From NCBI RefSeq assembly GCF_014839805.1, contig NC_051134.1, positions 9,641,170 to 9,705,169 of the forward strand: a stretch of 64,000 bases of DNA, in the 5' to 3' direction. The position numbers and the translations under genes were made by a program. Numbering within the stretch: the stretch's first letter is position 1; each line of letters begins with the position of its first letter. Below the pieces are notes generated by a model. It made no database searches. It was not told the origin of the DNA and saw nothing but the letters and a program-made list of their open reading frames with translations. The DNA is from Manduca sexta (Eukaryota; Arthropoda; Insecta; Lepidoptera; Sphingidae). Below, one piece after another: positions 46,622 through 57,578 of this stretch.

Positions 46622-49600
46622 GCTGGTACTGCATCTGGTGGCTTAGCGAGTGTAAACCAAGCGGACACCAGATATTAATCCCCGCGCATGGTTGGTTTCA
46701 TTTTGCTGGCAAACTTTGTTACGACACCGTGTCATATATTTTTTCATTTAAATTAATAAGACAACTAATTACACAGTTTGTCTGCAAGAATTTAAAGAAA
46801 CTCTCAGCTAACATAATAATATTACCATGTTTTAGAATAAATAATAGGTAAGTACCTAATAAATGTTATTCAAGGTATTAAACATATTATATTTTTTTTA
46901 ATAATATCTTACGTGCATCCGTAACTAATTTAATAGATATGGGATGTGCTTTTTCATAGTCTTATCACCTAGTAATTATTAATTCTTTGTACATAAAATT
47001 TTCCTTTATATATTGGCTAGGTAAATTTGTATACGATACAATGCAGCCTTATTTATATTCAATACGATGTTATCCGGCGAAAATAAAACGTGCGGTGCAT
47101 TACCATGTGAACGTTGCCTATTGAAAAATTGTTATTATTTTTTCGTTCGGTTTTGCGCTCGACGCACCGCTGAATGCCTTTTATGTTCACGTTTTAGGTT
47201 CTTTTTCTCTTTAAAGGAAATATCGGAAGTTTTCCCTTAGTGCTGTCTGCATGTCGTACACCTTTGTTTTTATGTGCGCAAAGTCGGGTATTGTTCGGTG
47301 AATGCTGTTGTCACGTGTCAATATTTTGTGAGCTTTATTGTATAAGAGATGGGGTATGTTTTCGCGCATACATTTATTTAGTTTATTGATAAAAATTGTT
47401 TATTGGTATTGTTTAAAATAAAAAAAGAACTATCACTGACTACAGATATACTTTCATAAATACACAAACCAACCGACCGATACGACTGTCAATTGACCGT
47501 TCCAAGTGAAATACGCCTCAGTTACCGCTCGCAGGTTACTTATAGTGATTTGAATAGTTGACAGCACTCCTTTTCTTGAGTAGGGTAGAAATCTATAACT
47601 GTTTATTAAAAAAACAATTTTGTGCTTCGAGAAAATCAGTATTGTTCATGAGTAGTATCTATTTGTTTCTTCTTTTTTTATCTCCTGAAATATTAAAGGC
47701 GTATATTTGTTCGTGATTAGTATCTATTTGTTTTTGCTTTTTTTATTTCCAGACGCTTCGTACTAGAAGAATCCCTGCCCTCCTCTCAGGGTATGCATGC
47801 CTGAGCTTATCTATCATCTATAGTATTGGTCATTATTTTCAATGGAATCTACACATGTTTAAACATTTCTTCGATGATAACACTTAATATATTATTGTTA
47901 CTTAAGAGGCGAAACTAGCGCCACTCATACGCTTTGAAAATGTTTTGTTCTATAGGAAACGTTCCCTCTTTGATATTAATATCTTAGCGAGTTGTTTATT
48001 TGTAACATTTCCGATAATGACTTGTATTGCGCACTAAAGATTCCTATTGCAAGTGTAATAAATTTTATAACTAATTTCATTTGTTAAGATTTTATAACTG
48101 CACCTTTTGTGTGGTCACCACCTATCACGACAGACATGACAACCGCATTGTAAGATTAGATATTTGTTTTTGACACATTATGAAGTATATTTGACTTATT
48201 AACTGCGATAATAGGTATTATGATTAATGATTCAATAGCATTACAAGGCATTACTTCAGGAAAAATATGTTTTATCTTTGCCTTCTCTTTGTGAAGTAAT
48301 AGTCCCTACATTAAATAAAACGTCTGTACACAATTGCAGAAAATATAATTAATAAAAATACCAATGTAAAAACAACAATAATTTTCTGACTCTTTGACAA
48401 ATTATTTTGAATATTTGTGTGCATTTTTAAAACGGCCAGCGCTCTATATGACTGTAGTTGCTACCTCAAAAAGTATAACCTATTTCCCATACCTTTTTTA
48501 CTTTCTTGAATAAATTACTATAAAAATGTTAAAGATATTCACAACAAATTTCCCGTAATCAAGTCGACATCCGTGTTTCATATTATTTTTCCCACGCGGG
48601 AACTGAACGAGTGTAATGTCCATTAATACGCCATTACCGCGTATCCTCGCTCACAAATCAAATGTGAAATGAAACGAAAACTTAATGTAACTGTAATGGG
48701 ACTGTTCACATATTAATTATAACTCACTGACTGACTGAAGTCATTTTGAATGCGTTAAATATGTGATTATATAGGGTCAATTTGACTTCGCGTTACTAAA
48801 TGAAACCACATACTTATTCATTTGGAAATAACACTTTACAATAAGTTACTTGAACCGTAGATGTAAAACAAATAAGTGTAAACCAAAATTATAACTTATA
48901 GTAATGCAAGCCCATGTTAGGAAAACTCAACATGTATATAATTTAATCTTAAAGTGGCTTAAGCTACAGAATGCTATTCTATAAAGAAGGCCTCTTCCTC
49001 ATTTGAAATAATTATTGTATAGTAAAATTAATGATTGTATTATCTTTTCTTGATCTTGTGTGTAGAGTGAACTATTGCCTACAAGATGACGCTGTTCGGA
49101 ACAACCCTGCAATGGGTTGTATAAAGTAGTAATGAAATTTAAATAAAATAGTTCAAATATAGTCATTTAAATTAGGTCATTGGTAGTCACACGCATGACG
49201 TCTGCCGTCAGTCACAGCATAGATTTTTTAATATGAATCACTATCAGATCTAAATTTATTTTAGAATAAAATTCCATAGGAGTGTTTGTAACAAAAGGGA
49301 ATAATCCCCTGGTCCATTATAATTACTACATTTCCTCAGATGTCACTTTACTCTAGCAGCAGAGATGACCCAGTGCCTATCTGATTATCTTCAAATATTG
49401 CTTAACAGTTCTCATACCCTGCATTCTGTCTTCTTGCATAAGAAATATCGGTTCAGCAATAAGAGTATCGCTCGGCTCACAATGGCACTCCACACTAGCG
49501 CCCTCGTGCGAACGACACCGCTCGTGTGGAGGGCCCACGAGTGGCTGCTTACCGGCAAATATACAAACAAACCAACGTTTGATCAAATTAAACGATATTG

Positions 49601-50261
49601 GTGTTATTATATGAAACGTAAATGTTTTTGCTGCGTCTGAGTGGAACTCGTGGTTTTGTAGTATAGTTTTTAATAGTTTGTATGCAGTGTGAATCTGATT
49701 GTATTTAATACCATAGTAGGTATTATGAATTTAAAAGAAATATTGAAATACCTAAGCGAATTAAAAGTAGTAATACTTTTTTCAAATTTCGAATTCCAAA
49801 TCTCGACATTTAAAATAGAAAATTAATTTGTTACGTGTTTGGAATTCAAAAGAGAGAGAACACGATGCCGTGCCCAAACATTCTACCATTAGACTAATGC
49901 AGTGATAAAAAAATTAAAACTATACAAGTATTAAAAAATAAACCGATCCGGCAATAAAAATATACTCAATTAAAACTACACACAGTTGAATCCCCATTAA
50001 TGGAGCCAATTGTGATCCACAAAGCCGGTGGCGCGTGAAGGTTGTGCCGCGCACACAATGGCGCTTCGCAGCGGTCGAGTGACAAGGGAAAACCGACCTT
50101 ATTACATATGCACATAAATAAACACGCTGAACAGATGTATTGTGACGACTCATGTAATTTATGAATTATAATTGAATTGAATGAAATTTATAGGTATGTA
50201 TATTATGAATGTCTGGGTAGATAGTCTAAATGGCCTTTTTCCACCATTTTTTTATACCTGC
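46622..50261. other. Long gene-free stretch, nothing recognised
   Basis: AT-rich. A 91-codon frame at 49365-49640 overlaps a 69-codon minus frame over a GC-rich patch (49480-49560); neither has a motif. Near-repeat TAGTATCTATTTGTTTTTGC-type sequence occurs twice at about 47649-47750. No tRNA, MITE or LTR found. Confidence 0.4.
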
Positions 50262-50455
50262 TCGGCAAAGTGACCGCACTGCATCTCATGTCGACTGACG
50301 AGAGATGATTAGCCAAGAGCAGTCGATTCAATTATGCCGGCCTGTTACAACTGAATATACACAGGCTGATTCTGGAACGCGACACTTACGTGATCCACTA
50401 TGGCGGGTTTTAACACCTTGTGTATAACAGTTGCTAATAAAATATATTTCAATAG
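50262..50455 (+). repeat. Dispersed repeat family C, copy 3
   Basis: 'gactgacgagagatgatta', 'caattatgccggcctgtt', 'atggcgggttttaacacctt' match the other copies. The left end is diverged, and the DNA right of it is unique. Confidence 0.7.
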
Positions 50456-50674
50456 GGAAGACGGTTGGAAGCTTGCACAAGCCTGGGATCCAGTTCTACA
50501 TTTAATTAAATCGGAACCCAAAAGACCGGCTGCCAGACTTCAAGACACTGTGAGCTCATTCTGCGTAGATCGGACCACCAACAGCTAAAATTTTAAAAAA
50601 AAATTAAAAAAGTTGTATAATTGTAAAATGGAGGTAGATATTGTAACTTTGACTTTACGGATGAACAACACCTC

Positions 50675-50815
50675 AGTCCCCCCCGTGACCATGAAGGCTG
50701 CAAAGTCTTCGAAACGTCGGGAGAAAATAAAATACTAAAACCGCGATAGAATCCGAAAATTAGTTTAATTTCAATGTCTAACATTCGCGTAAACATAAGA
50801 AATCATTGATAAAAT
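50675..50815 (+). repeat. Dispersed repeat family F, copy 3
   Basis: The clearest copy: GTGACCATGAAGGCTGCAAA, TCTTCGAAACGTCGGGAG, then AATAAAATAC and TCAATGTCTAACATTCGCGT. Likely the 3' end of a LINE; unassigned. Confidence 0.6.
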
Positions 50816-50911
50816 ATATCCTACTTCCAGCGAAATTCACCTCAGGTAGATATTTTTGACCCAGAAATTCATAATTAAATATGTTACGCGATCAAGGAAT
50901 CGAAAGAGAAG

Positions 50912-51191
50912 TCTTAAGGTGGTAGCTCAAGGTCCATTTTCATACATTTTGTTTCGGCTTTAATCTGGGTAACTAAACAAGTATTGGCAAGTAAAGAATT
51001 TAAATTCACGTCTAGTTAGTGATTAGTTCTCGCAGTTGAAAGAAAAATGTAAAAATATATCTTTCAACTGCGAGAACTAATCACTAACTAGACGTGAATT
51101 TAAATTCTTTACTTGCCAATACTTGTTTAGTTACCCAGATTAAAGCCGAAACAAAATGTATGAAAATGGACCTTGAGCTACCACCTTAAGA
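50912..51191. mobile_element. Perfect inverted repeat, 132-base arms, TTAA-flanked
   Basis: Left arm 50912-51043 and right arm 51060-51191 were compared base by base and are exact inverse copies; the 16-base spacer (51044-51059) is AT-rich. TTAA stands at 50914-50917 and 51186-51189. If these are target duplications, the element is 50918-51185 (268 bp, ends GGTGGTAGCTC and GAGCTACCACC), a TTAA-inserting MITE. It has no ORF. Other readings are a recent template-switch palindrome, a hairpin-RNA locus or an assembly artefact. Confidence 0.85.
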
Positions 51192-51386
51192 GAAACTATA
51201 TGTAGGTATCTAATCAATAAATCATCAATTCAGTTCCAATACGATCTATGGAAACCTCTATAGTGTGTACCCTACATAAGGACATTATGTGCTCATCCGC
51301 GCAATCAAAATCGACGTGCCCAATACATAGTTCAACGCATTAATTAATATAGGTGTATTAATAACCACTATTAATTACATTAACGG

Positions 51387-51580
51387 GCTACGATATCGGT
51401 ATTTTGTTGGGTCTGAGGTTCGAGTTCCGGGTAGGGTCACTGGTGTCTTGGCTCCGTTTTTGGATGTTAGCACTCAGTACTCGTTCAATGAAGTTATTGT
51501 TATTCATTCTGCATTAGAGACTTTCCCGCCCTCACATCCACCACTACAACTCCTGTAAGGGATCAGCAGTGGCACGAATT
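51387..51580 (+). mobile_element. tRNA-derived SINE, further family
   Basis: TCTGAGGTTCGAGTTCCGGG holds a B box; GGGCTACGATATCGGTATTT upstream is a decayed A-box region. The body 'ttggatgttagcactcagta' and 'ccctcacatccaccactaca' is not shared with families A, B or D. Confidence 0.55.
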
Positions 51581-51810
51581 TTATGACACCGAGCGGTGAA
51601 GCTCGCCGAGTCTCAGGGAACAATAATTTGTCATTATCTTCAGATATCATTAGTTTGAAGTTACTCTAGCACCAATATTTTGCGCTATAATAGTTTACAG
51701 TTCTGTTAAACGCGAATTAACATTCGAAATTCGAACGGCAAAAGTTTGCTTTTAATTCACCCACGTCACTTAGCTTTATTCCCTATGTATCACGTTATAT
51801 TGACATTATT

Positions 51811-52126
51811 ATATTATTCTGTATGATAGTGTAAACGCGTAACGCGGCCGTGTCATGTTATCTTCGAGAAATGTGCGTGGAATGGTATTCTGTAAGCCAA
51901 ATTTCTATAGTCCTAAACATGATGCGTTGTGTTACGTGCTTGTTACACACTGTCAAAATAACGTGCGGGATAGAGAATAAGGCCCCAGTACGTAACACAC
52001 ATGTAAAGCATCGCGTCGCGTTTGGGACAAAAATTTACATACAGAATATCATTCCACGATAATTTCAGGAAGATAACGTAACACGGCCATGTTATGAGTT
52101 AACACTGTCATAGAGAATAAGGCCCC
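51811..52126. mobile_element. MITE with imperfect inverted arms
   Basis: The left arm (…TAACGCGGCCGTGTCATGTT, CGTGGAATGGTATTCTGTA) pairs with the inverse of the right arm (…TACAGAATATCATTCCACG, AACACGGCCATGTTATGAG). The right end is probably at GAATAAGGCCCC, 52126. AGAGAATAAGGCCCC also occurs inside at 51973-51987. The left limit is uncertain. Confidence 0.68.
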
Positions 52127-52175
52127 TGTATCTATAGTGCGAAATATTCGTTTTTAAAGCTAAACATTCACTGTC

Positions 52176-52346
52176 CAGCATAAGCGAAGGGTGAAATTTT
52201 TCCAAAAGGTACCCGACACAACATAATATAGGTACTAATATGTATAGATGCGGTCTGTAAATAGTTTTTTTTGGATAATTAGATTTTACATAAATCACGA
52301 AAGGGATGTCGGCAGGAATCTGTTTATATGGACTTTTCGTCACTCC
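52176..52346. mobile_element. hAT-type MITE family, copy D (degenerate)
   Basis: Interior matches copy C: AAGGTACCCGACACAACATA, ATTTTACATAAATCACGAAA and GTCGGCAGGAATCTG. Terminal repeats are decayed (CAGCATAAGCGAAGG and CTTTTCGTCACTC). No target duplication seen. Confidence 0.65.
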
Positions 52347-52746
52347 TGTCCAACTCGTTTGCTAACTGTCCATAATAAGAAAATGCGAAATATAAATAAA
52401 CATGAAAACAAATCATCCAAAAAAACATCACAAATACACTATTCACAACGATTTCGATGCTCGTGCGTATATCAAAAATCACACGAACATCTCAAGCGAC
52501 CATCCAATACGAAAACACGTTGCGGGAAGGGTTGATTTCCCGCTGAAAATCACCGAAATATTTTCCCTGTAAAATATGACAATACCGTCAAATACGCCGT
52601 GTGATAGGGTTGCCGCGGTCGCTTTTATGGGCTCCCATAAAAGTTGAGCAAGTGTGGGTCTTACGGGCTAATGGTTCCGTACCTCGAATAAGTATTTATT
52701 TTTTAAAAATAGTATTTGGTAGTGGCAAAAGAGATGTGTCGAGATC

Positions 52747-52930
52747 GTAGCATGTGGCACTTACTTGTCTACCCTTGTGGGATAATGGAGTGTGTGTATG
52801 CATAAAAAAATCTGCTATAATAAAATTCTCAACGTAGTAGCATGTGGCATTGAGTTCCATATCTGCCTACCCCTTTGGATTAATGGCGTGTGTATGCACT
52901 TAAAAAAAAATATCTGCTATAATCAAATTT
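52747..52930. repeat. Two-unit tandem duplication of about 85-94 bases
   Basis: GTAGCATGTGGCA starts at 52747 and again at 52837. Both units continue through CTACCC…TGTGTATGCA, an A run and ATCTGCTATAAT. The units differ by substitutions and a small insertion. Confidence 0.75.
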
Positions 52931-53080
52931 ATTTGTTTACATAATGATTCCTTATGTTTACGCGATTAGACATTGAAATAAAACTATTTACGGAATTTAT
53001 CGCTGTTTTTAATTTTATTTGCTTCCGTTTCCAAGACTGCAGCCTTCATGGTTGTTTTGTGTTGTCTTTGTTGGTATAAA
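52930..53080 (-). repeat. Dispersed repeat family F, copy 4
   Basis: 'ttccttatgtttacgcgatt', 'gacattgaaataaaactatt' and 'actgcagccttcatggttgt' match the inverse of the 50.7-kb copy. Confidence 0.6.
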
Positions 53081-53143
53081 AACTGGTAGTGTTGTTGTTG
53101 TTTACTGCCTTCAGAATGAATAAGCGTACACCACCAGCATTAT

Positions 53144-53529
53144 GAATGAATCCCTCCTAGCCGAATTTTGACCACGGCGGCCAATCTCAACGGAGATCAG
53201 CCAGGTACGCAGGATATATTATAGTGCACAAGTGTGTGCGCAATACACAGGTACACTCTCTGTTTCTCCACTCTCATAGTCCGGTGAGACGGCAATCCGA
53301 CATGACCGAAGAGAGATCGGGCGCAGGACCAACGGCTTTACGTGCTTTCCGAGGTACGGGGGTATCCACACCGCCTACTTCCTGACTCGAGAGCTGCGAC
53401 TGAGTAATTTTTAAGATGGAAAAACCCAGTCACAATTATTTTTGGCCCCACCCGGGATTCGAACCCAGGACCTCAGCGTGGTAGCCATACTTGTACCGTG
53501 TACAATTACAACTACGCCAAGTCACCAGT
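53144..53529 (-). mobile_element. SINE family B, full-length with perfect 12-base target duplication
   Basis: CACCAGCATTAT occurs at 53132-53143 and 53530-53541, so both ends are defined. Read on the minus strand, the head contains TTGGCGTAGTTGTAATTG (A-box region) and CCTGGGTTCGAATCCCGG (strong B box), followed by 'aattgtgactgggtttttcc', 'gttggtcctgcgcccgatct' and 'gactatgagagtggag'. The tail ends GGCTAGGAGGGATTCAT. Two truncated copies (14808, 31095) and one near-complete copy (60655) lie elsewhere in the window. Confidence 0.93.
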
Positions 53530-53541
53530 CACCAGCATTAT

Positions 53542-54045
53542 ACCGCTATTTTAAGGACATACTAACACACTATTTTATTAACATTTCAGCCCACTATCTA
53601 CTACGGAATTAGTAGGAAAAAATATGTAAGGCACAAGGCATAAGTTGTATAGAGTGTTCCCCTGGCCTTATATCTGCGGAATCCTAAAGACGATAACATA
53701 TCGCTTACCGCCGCGGCGTCTCGCGAAACACACTAGTGGATCTTTTGTGTACAGGAACGGTGCGCGTGATCTGAAAGGGATTTGTACACGGGTGGATTTT
53801 AAACGTCAAGGGTTTTAAACTTCAAGGGTTGTTCATTTTCTCATATACGTATTTTATAAATTAATTTGTTTTTTTGTAGGTTAGAAAGTATACATTTTTA
53901 ATAGTATTTTTTGTATACAACTGAGTAATAGGAGCCATTTCACCATAGACGAGCAATTAGTAATACAAATACCCGTTAACAGTGCGCACACAATTCAGAA
54001 CTTTATATTAAACTCTATAAGGCACTAGACGATATCTTTTTGTAC
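53542..54045. other. Gene-free stretch, nothing recognised
   Basis: Includes a short duplication, GTCAAGGGTTTTAAACTTCA, at about 53807. No gene seen. Confidence 0.4.
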
Positions 54046-54290
54046 TGGCTCGCCAATTTAACCCCACTGCACCTGATAGTAAGTAGAATGAACTCCAATA
54101 GAATGTCGACTGACGAGAAATGATTAGTGATTATCCCTTGACAGTTGACACAATTATGCCGGCCTGTTGGAGTCGGATATTCATAGACTGATCCCGCAAC
54201 GCGACACACTCACTTAGACAATTATGGCGGGTTTGAACGCCTCGTGTACAGTCGCTATTCGGGCGGATATAAAATACATCCTACCACCAA
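54046..54290 (+). repeat. Dispersed repeat family C, copy 4
   Basis: 'cccactgcacctgatagt', 'cgactgacgagaaatgatta', 'caattatgccggcctgttgg' and 'ggcggatataaaatacatcc' match the other copies. Confidence 0.75.
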
Positions 54291-54299
54291 CAAATTCTA

Positions 54300-55311
54300 C
54301 AAGCAACAAGTTCTCCGCTTGAATCAAATAAAAACAATAATATTCCATCAATACATCGAAACTAAACAAACATCCTTTGTGACAAAGGGAACGACACAAA
54401 AGGAAATGGAATAAAGTTGATCACGCAAAAAGGTCGACGTATCAAATTCGTATAAAGGTGCGCGGAGTAATACGCGGCGCACATATTGGTCGGGTTTATA
54501 TCAGCCGGAATCGAATCTGCGTACCGGCTGTTACGACAACGCGCTATTGAATGTTTGTGGTTTGTTGGGACGGATTTGAAGAGGTTTTTTTTTGGATTTA
54601 TTTGTAAAGGCATTCGGGGCACGTGGCATGAATAGTTTAATTATTGTTTATTATAGCTTTATATGATACAATATATCGTTTTCTTATTGTCTCATATCTT
54701 GCGGTTTTATTGTAAATAACATTATTTTTAAGGATTTAATTTATTTTTATTTTGCAATTAAGTACCTACTCACAAATGATTAAAAAATGTGTTATTAATA
54801 TTTAAAACGCAATTAATCCAAACTTGATATTTTACTGTTTTACTAAACACACCTACATTTATTTACATTTGACCAAACAATACACCTGTACCTTGTAACA
54901 ATCCAAAAATTTTGAATGAAAGTAGTTGTTACATGTTTGTATAACTCAGTCCAATTTATAAAAGGCGTACCAGCAAAAATAGCGTTTCATAATTGATGGA
55001 ATTCTTAGTTCCTGTCTACACCTGTGCGATAGAGACACGATATAATGTATAAAAGAAACTCATTTTGTATCTACATAACATTATTACAATCCAATAACAT
55101 CGATTGCATTGTATCGGTGGAAGTATGTGGAACATATTGAAAAACTTAAAGCTCCGTTTTGGCGCGTATGAAACGCAGGTGCTGTCAGTATGGCGGTGTT
55201 CGTAAGGATTCGTTCTGTATTAGATGGGGGACGGATTTGGAACTAATCGATGGGGGGTAATCGTGTTTAATGTAGCCAAATTCTTATATTAGTAACCTAT
55301 GTGTATTTTGT
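54300..55311. other. Gene-free stretch, nothing recognised
   Basis: AT-rich, no repeat match except none-coding short similarity. Minus frames of 61-86 codons have no motifs. Confidence 0.4.
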
Positions 55312-55530
55312 CTCTGCACCTGATGGTAGAAGATTGGAGTACCAGTAGAACGTCCACTGACGATAGGTGATTACCTCTCGCCAGTCGAGGCAATATGCCG
55401 GCCCGTTGGAACCGGATATATACAGGCTGATCCCGGAACGTGACACTTACGTGGGCTATGGCGGATTTTAACACCTTGTGTACGGTGGTCGCTATCCTGG
55501 CGGATATAAAATATATTCTACTGTCAGCAA
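55312..55530 (+). repeat. Dispersed repeat family C, copy 5
   Basis: 'cactgacgataggtgatta', 'caatatgccggcccgttgg', 'atggcggattttaacacctt' and 'ggcggatataaaatatattc' match the family; followed within 45 bases by a family D SINE. Confidence 0.75.
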
Positions 55531-55573
55531 AATGTCTACAGCATCGCCTGAGCAAACATCGGTTTATAAGTAT

Positions 55574-55800
55574 AAGTATCAGCCCTGTATTATATACTGT
55601 CCCACTATTGGGCACGGGCCTCCTCTACTACCGAGAGGGATTAGGCCTTAGTCCACCACGAGGGTTGGTAGACTTCACACACCCTCGAAAATTCCTATAG
55701 AGTATTTCTCAGGTGTGCAGGTTTCCTCACGATTTTTTCCTTCACCGTAAAAGCGAGCGATAATTCACAAAGAATACACACATGATTTTTAGAAAACGGT
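55574..55800 (-). mobile_element. tRNA-derived SINE, family D, copy 3 (head lost)
   Basis: 'cagccctgtattatatactg', 'cgggcctcctctactaccga', 'ttaggccttagtccaccacg' and 'ttccttcaccgtaaaagcg' match the other copies. The tRNA head that should be at the right is absent. Confidence 0.8.
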
Positions 55801-56198
55801 TTATAACAAATGTTTAAAATAGTTACTTGTTCTGTCTTTCAAGGAGAATGGAAAGGATAATAGATTTTTTTATAAGCTAATTAACACACACTATAGTATT
55901 TTCACCGAAGTTTGCAAAGCTAAAGGTTGACACCGCCCCCTCCTTCTCCTACCCACCAGCGAAAATCTATTTGACCTATACTATTCACACAGGCGGAGCC
56001 CTATAGAATAGGATAAAATAATATTAGAAGATTTGGAACTTAGCCTGACACTGGATTCGTATACGCGACACAGGTGTTTCAATTGTACTCCATAAGTATT
56101 TTACAAGGATTAGTGCTGCAGTCGATCCCGGTGGACGGATTTGGTAATCATTATGGGGGATATAAATGTTTCGCGTGTTAAGAATTGTAAAAACTTGA
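55801..56198. other. Gene-free stretch before the pogo-like element
   Basis: Nothing recognised; a C/T-rich patch at 55930-55960. Confidence 0.35.
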
Positions 56199-56824
56199 TA
56201 GGGGAGACCTAGGAAGGTTGTGACAAATTTTACTTAAATGAACATATCTCAAGAAAGAAATATACCACGATTATGAACTGTATGCCTCATTATAGCTCAG
56301 TCCTTACCGTTTTAAAAACAGTCATTAAAGTAAATAAAAAGGTATATGATTTCTGAGAAAATCCATGAAAACTGAAACTACTCCCTTTGTCGCAACTCTC
56401 CTAATACCGAGGTAAGTAGTTACTTGAGCCGTAGACGTAAAATAAAAAAGTATAAGTTTCGAACAAAATAAATATTAATAAAAAGCAATTCCAATTTTAC
56501 ACGTCCTAAAGCCACTACTACTACTCTAAGAGAATTTGTTGCAGCGGCAACATCATACTTCCAGTCAGAAATACACCCCCATACACGCCATATTCGCATT
56601 AAAGTACAAAATGATCAAAAAATCAGATAACTAAAACCAGGATTACTCGTGAAAATATTAGTTATTAATGGGTGATTTTTGGCACAATGTCAGCAAAGAT
56701 GAAGACGAGTACATACTCGTCTTCATGAAACTCGTCTGAAACCACATGGTTTCATTTAGTAACGCAATGTCAAAATGGCATATTTATGAGATCAGTCGTT
56801 TTAAAATCAGTCAAAAATCTTAAT

Positions 56825-57319
56825 CTAGTCTGATAAGCAAAAATAAATAAATGACAGACATCGCAGCTCGCCCCCAGTGCAATCTTCGTGAGACCAGCCT
56901 CTGCATTTCAGACACTGGACCCACTTTGCATTTGATCTGGTACTGAGCTACACTTCTCCTGCCTTCTCATTTTTTTGCCAACATAAAGGCAAAATACTTA
57001 AATACTTCTAGTTTCTTTTGTTGTCAGCCCATCATTGAATGCTGCACATGTCAATAAATAATCGCATAATATATTTTCTCCGTCTTCTGTAAATACCGTA
57101 GGACTGACATAACTCATAGACGCAGCCACATCAGTTGCATTATCTTGAAAAGCCTTTTTCTTCTTAATAAACCTATGTAAAGACATGTAGTTGAGATTGC
57201 AAGAGGATGCGGCATTTGGAAGACTTTGACCTCTTATTAGCAACTTCTTCAAAGGCCAATTCATAAATATTGACACTAACGAGGCCCCTATCAGTCTTTT
57301 GCGTGTAATTATTCGGCAT
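56825..57319 (-). pseudogene. pogo-like transposase remnant: psq-type HTH and C-terminal zinc finger
   Basis: The ATG at 57319 begins MPNNYTQKTDRGLVSVNIYE, then a frameshift near 57240 leads to IRGQSLPNAAS and LNYMSLHRF, the N-terminal psq-type helix-turn-helix known from insect pogo-like transposases. SPTVFTEDGENILCDYLL and GLTTKE follow, and the frame stops at 56998. At 56923-56825 another frame gives WVQCLKCRGWSHEDC and CLSD before a stop, the Cys/His finger found at the C-terminus of the same protein type. The whole DDE catalytic domain, some 200-250 residues in the family, is missing between them. It could at most make a DNA-binding fragment. Confidence 0.75.
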
Positions 57320-57539
57320 TCTAAAACAAGAAATAGATAATTCAGCATTCAACATTAAACCGCATACCCAAACAAGTTCCTAACAAAAAAATCATTTTAA
57401 AGACGAATTTTAATTATCGCATACTTTAAAGTCAAAGTAGGGTGTAAGAATTAATTAAAACAAACGAATTTATACACATAAATAGAAAACAAACATTGCA
57501 AATAGCATGTAAAACAAGGTAATCAGAAAATGAACTTAG

Positions 57540-57578
57540 CCTAGGAGAGTTGTGACACGCTGTCACAACTTTCCTAGG
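57540..57578. repeat. Internal inverted pair resembling the pogo-like ends
   Basis: CCTAGGAGAGTTGTGACA (57540-57557) faces TGTCACAACTTTCCTAGG (57561-57578) across CGC, with one mismatched pair. Both halves match the terminal repeat inside the first GGGGAGA, so they may be extra transposase-binding sites. Confidence 0.7.

Noticed and set aside
49365..49640. 91-codon plus frame over a GC-rich patch
   Set aside because: No family motif, and an overlapping minus frame of similar length suggests chance.
53450..53529. A possible tRNA gene at the SINE B head
   Set aside because: Strong B box, but no cloverleaf; the target duplication shows it is the 5' end of a SINE.
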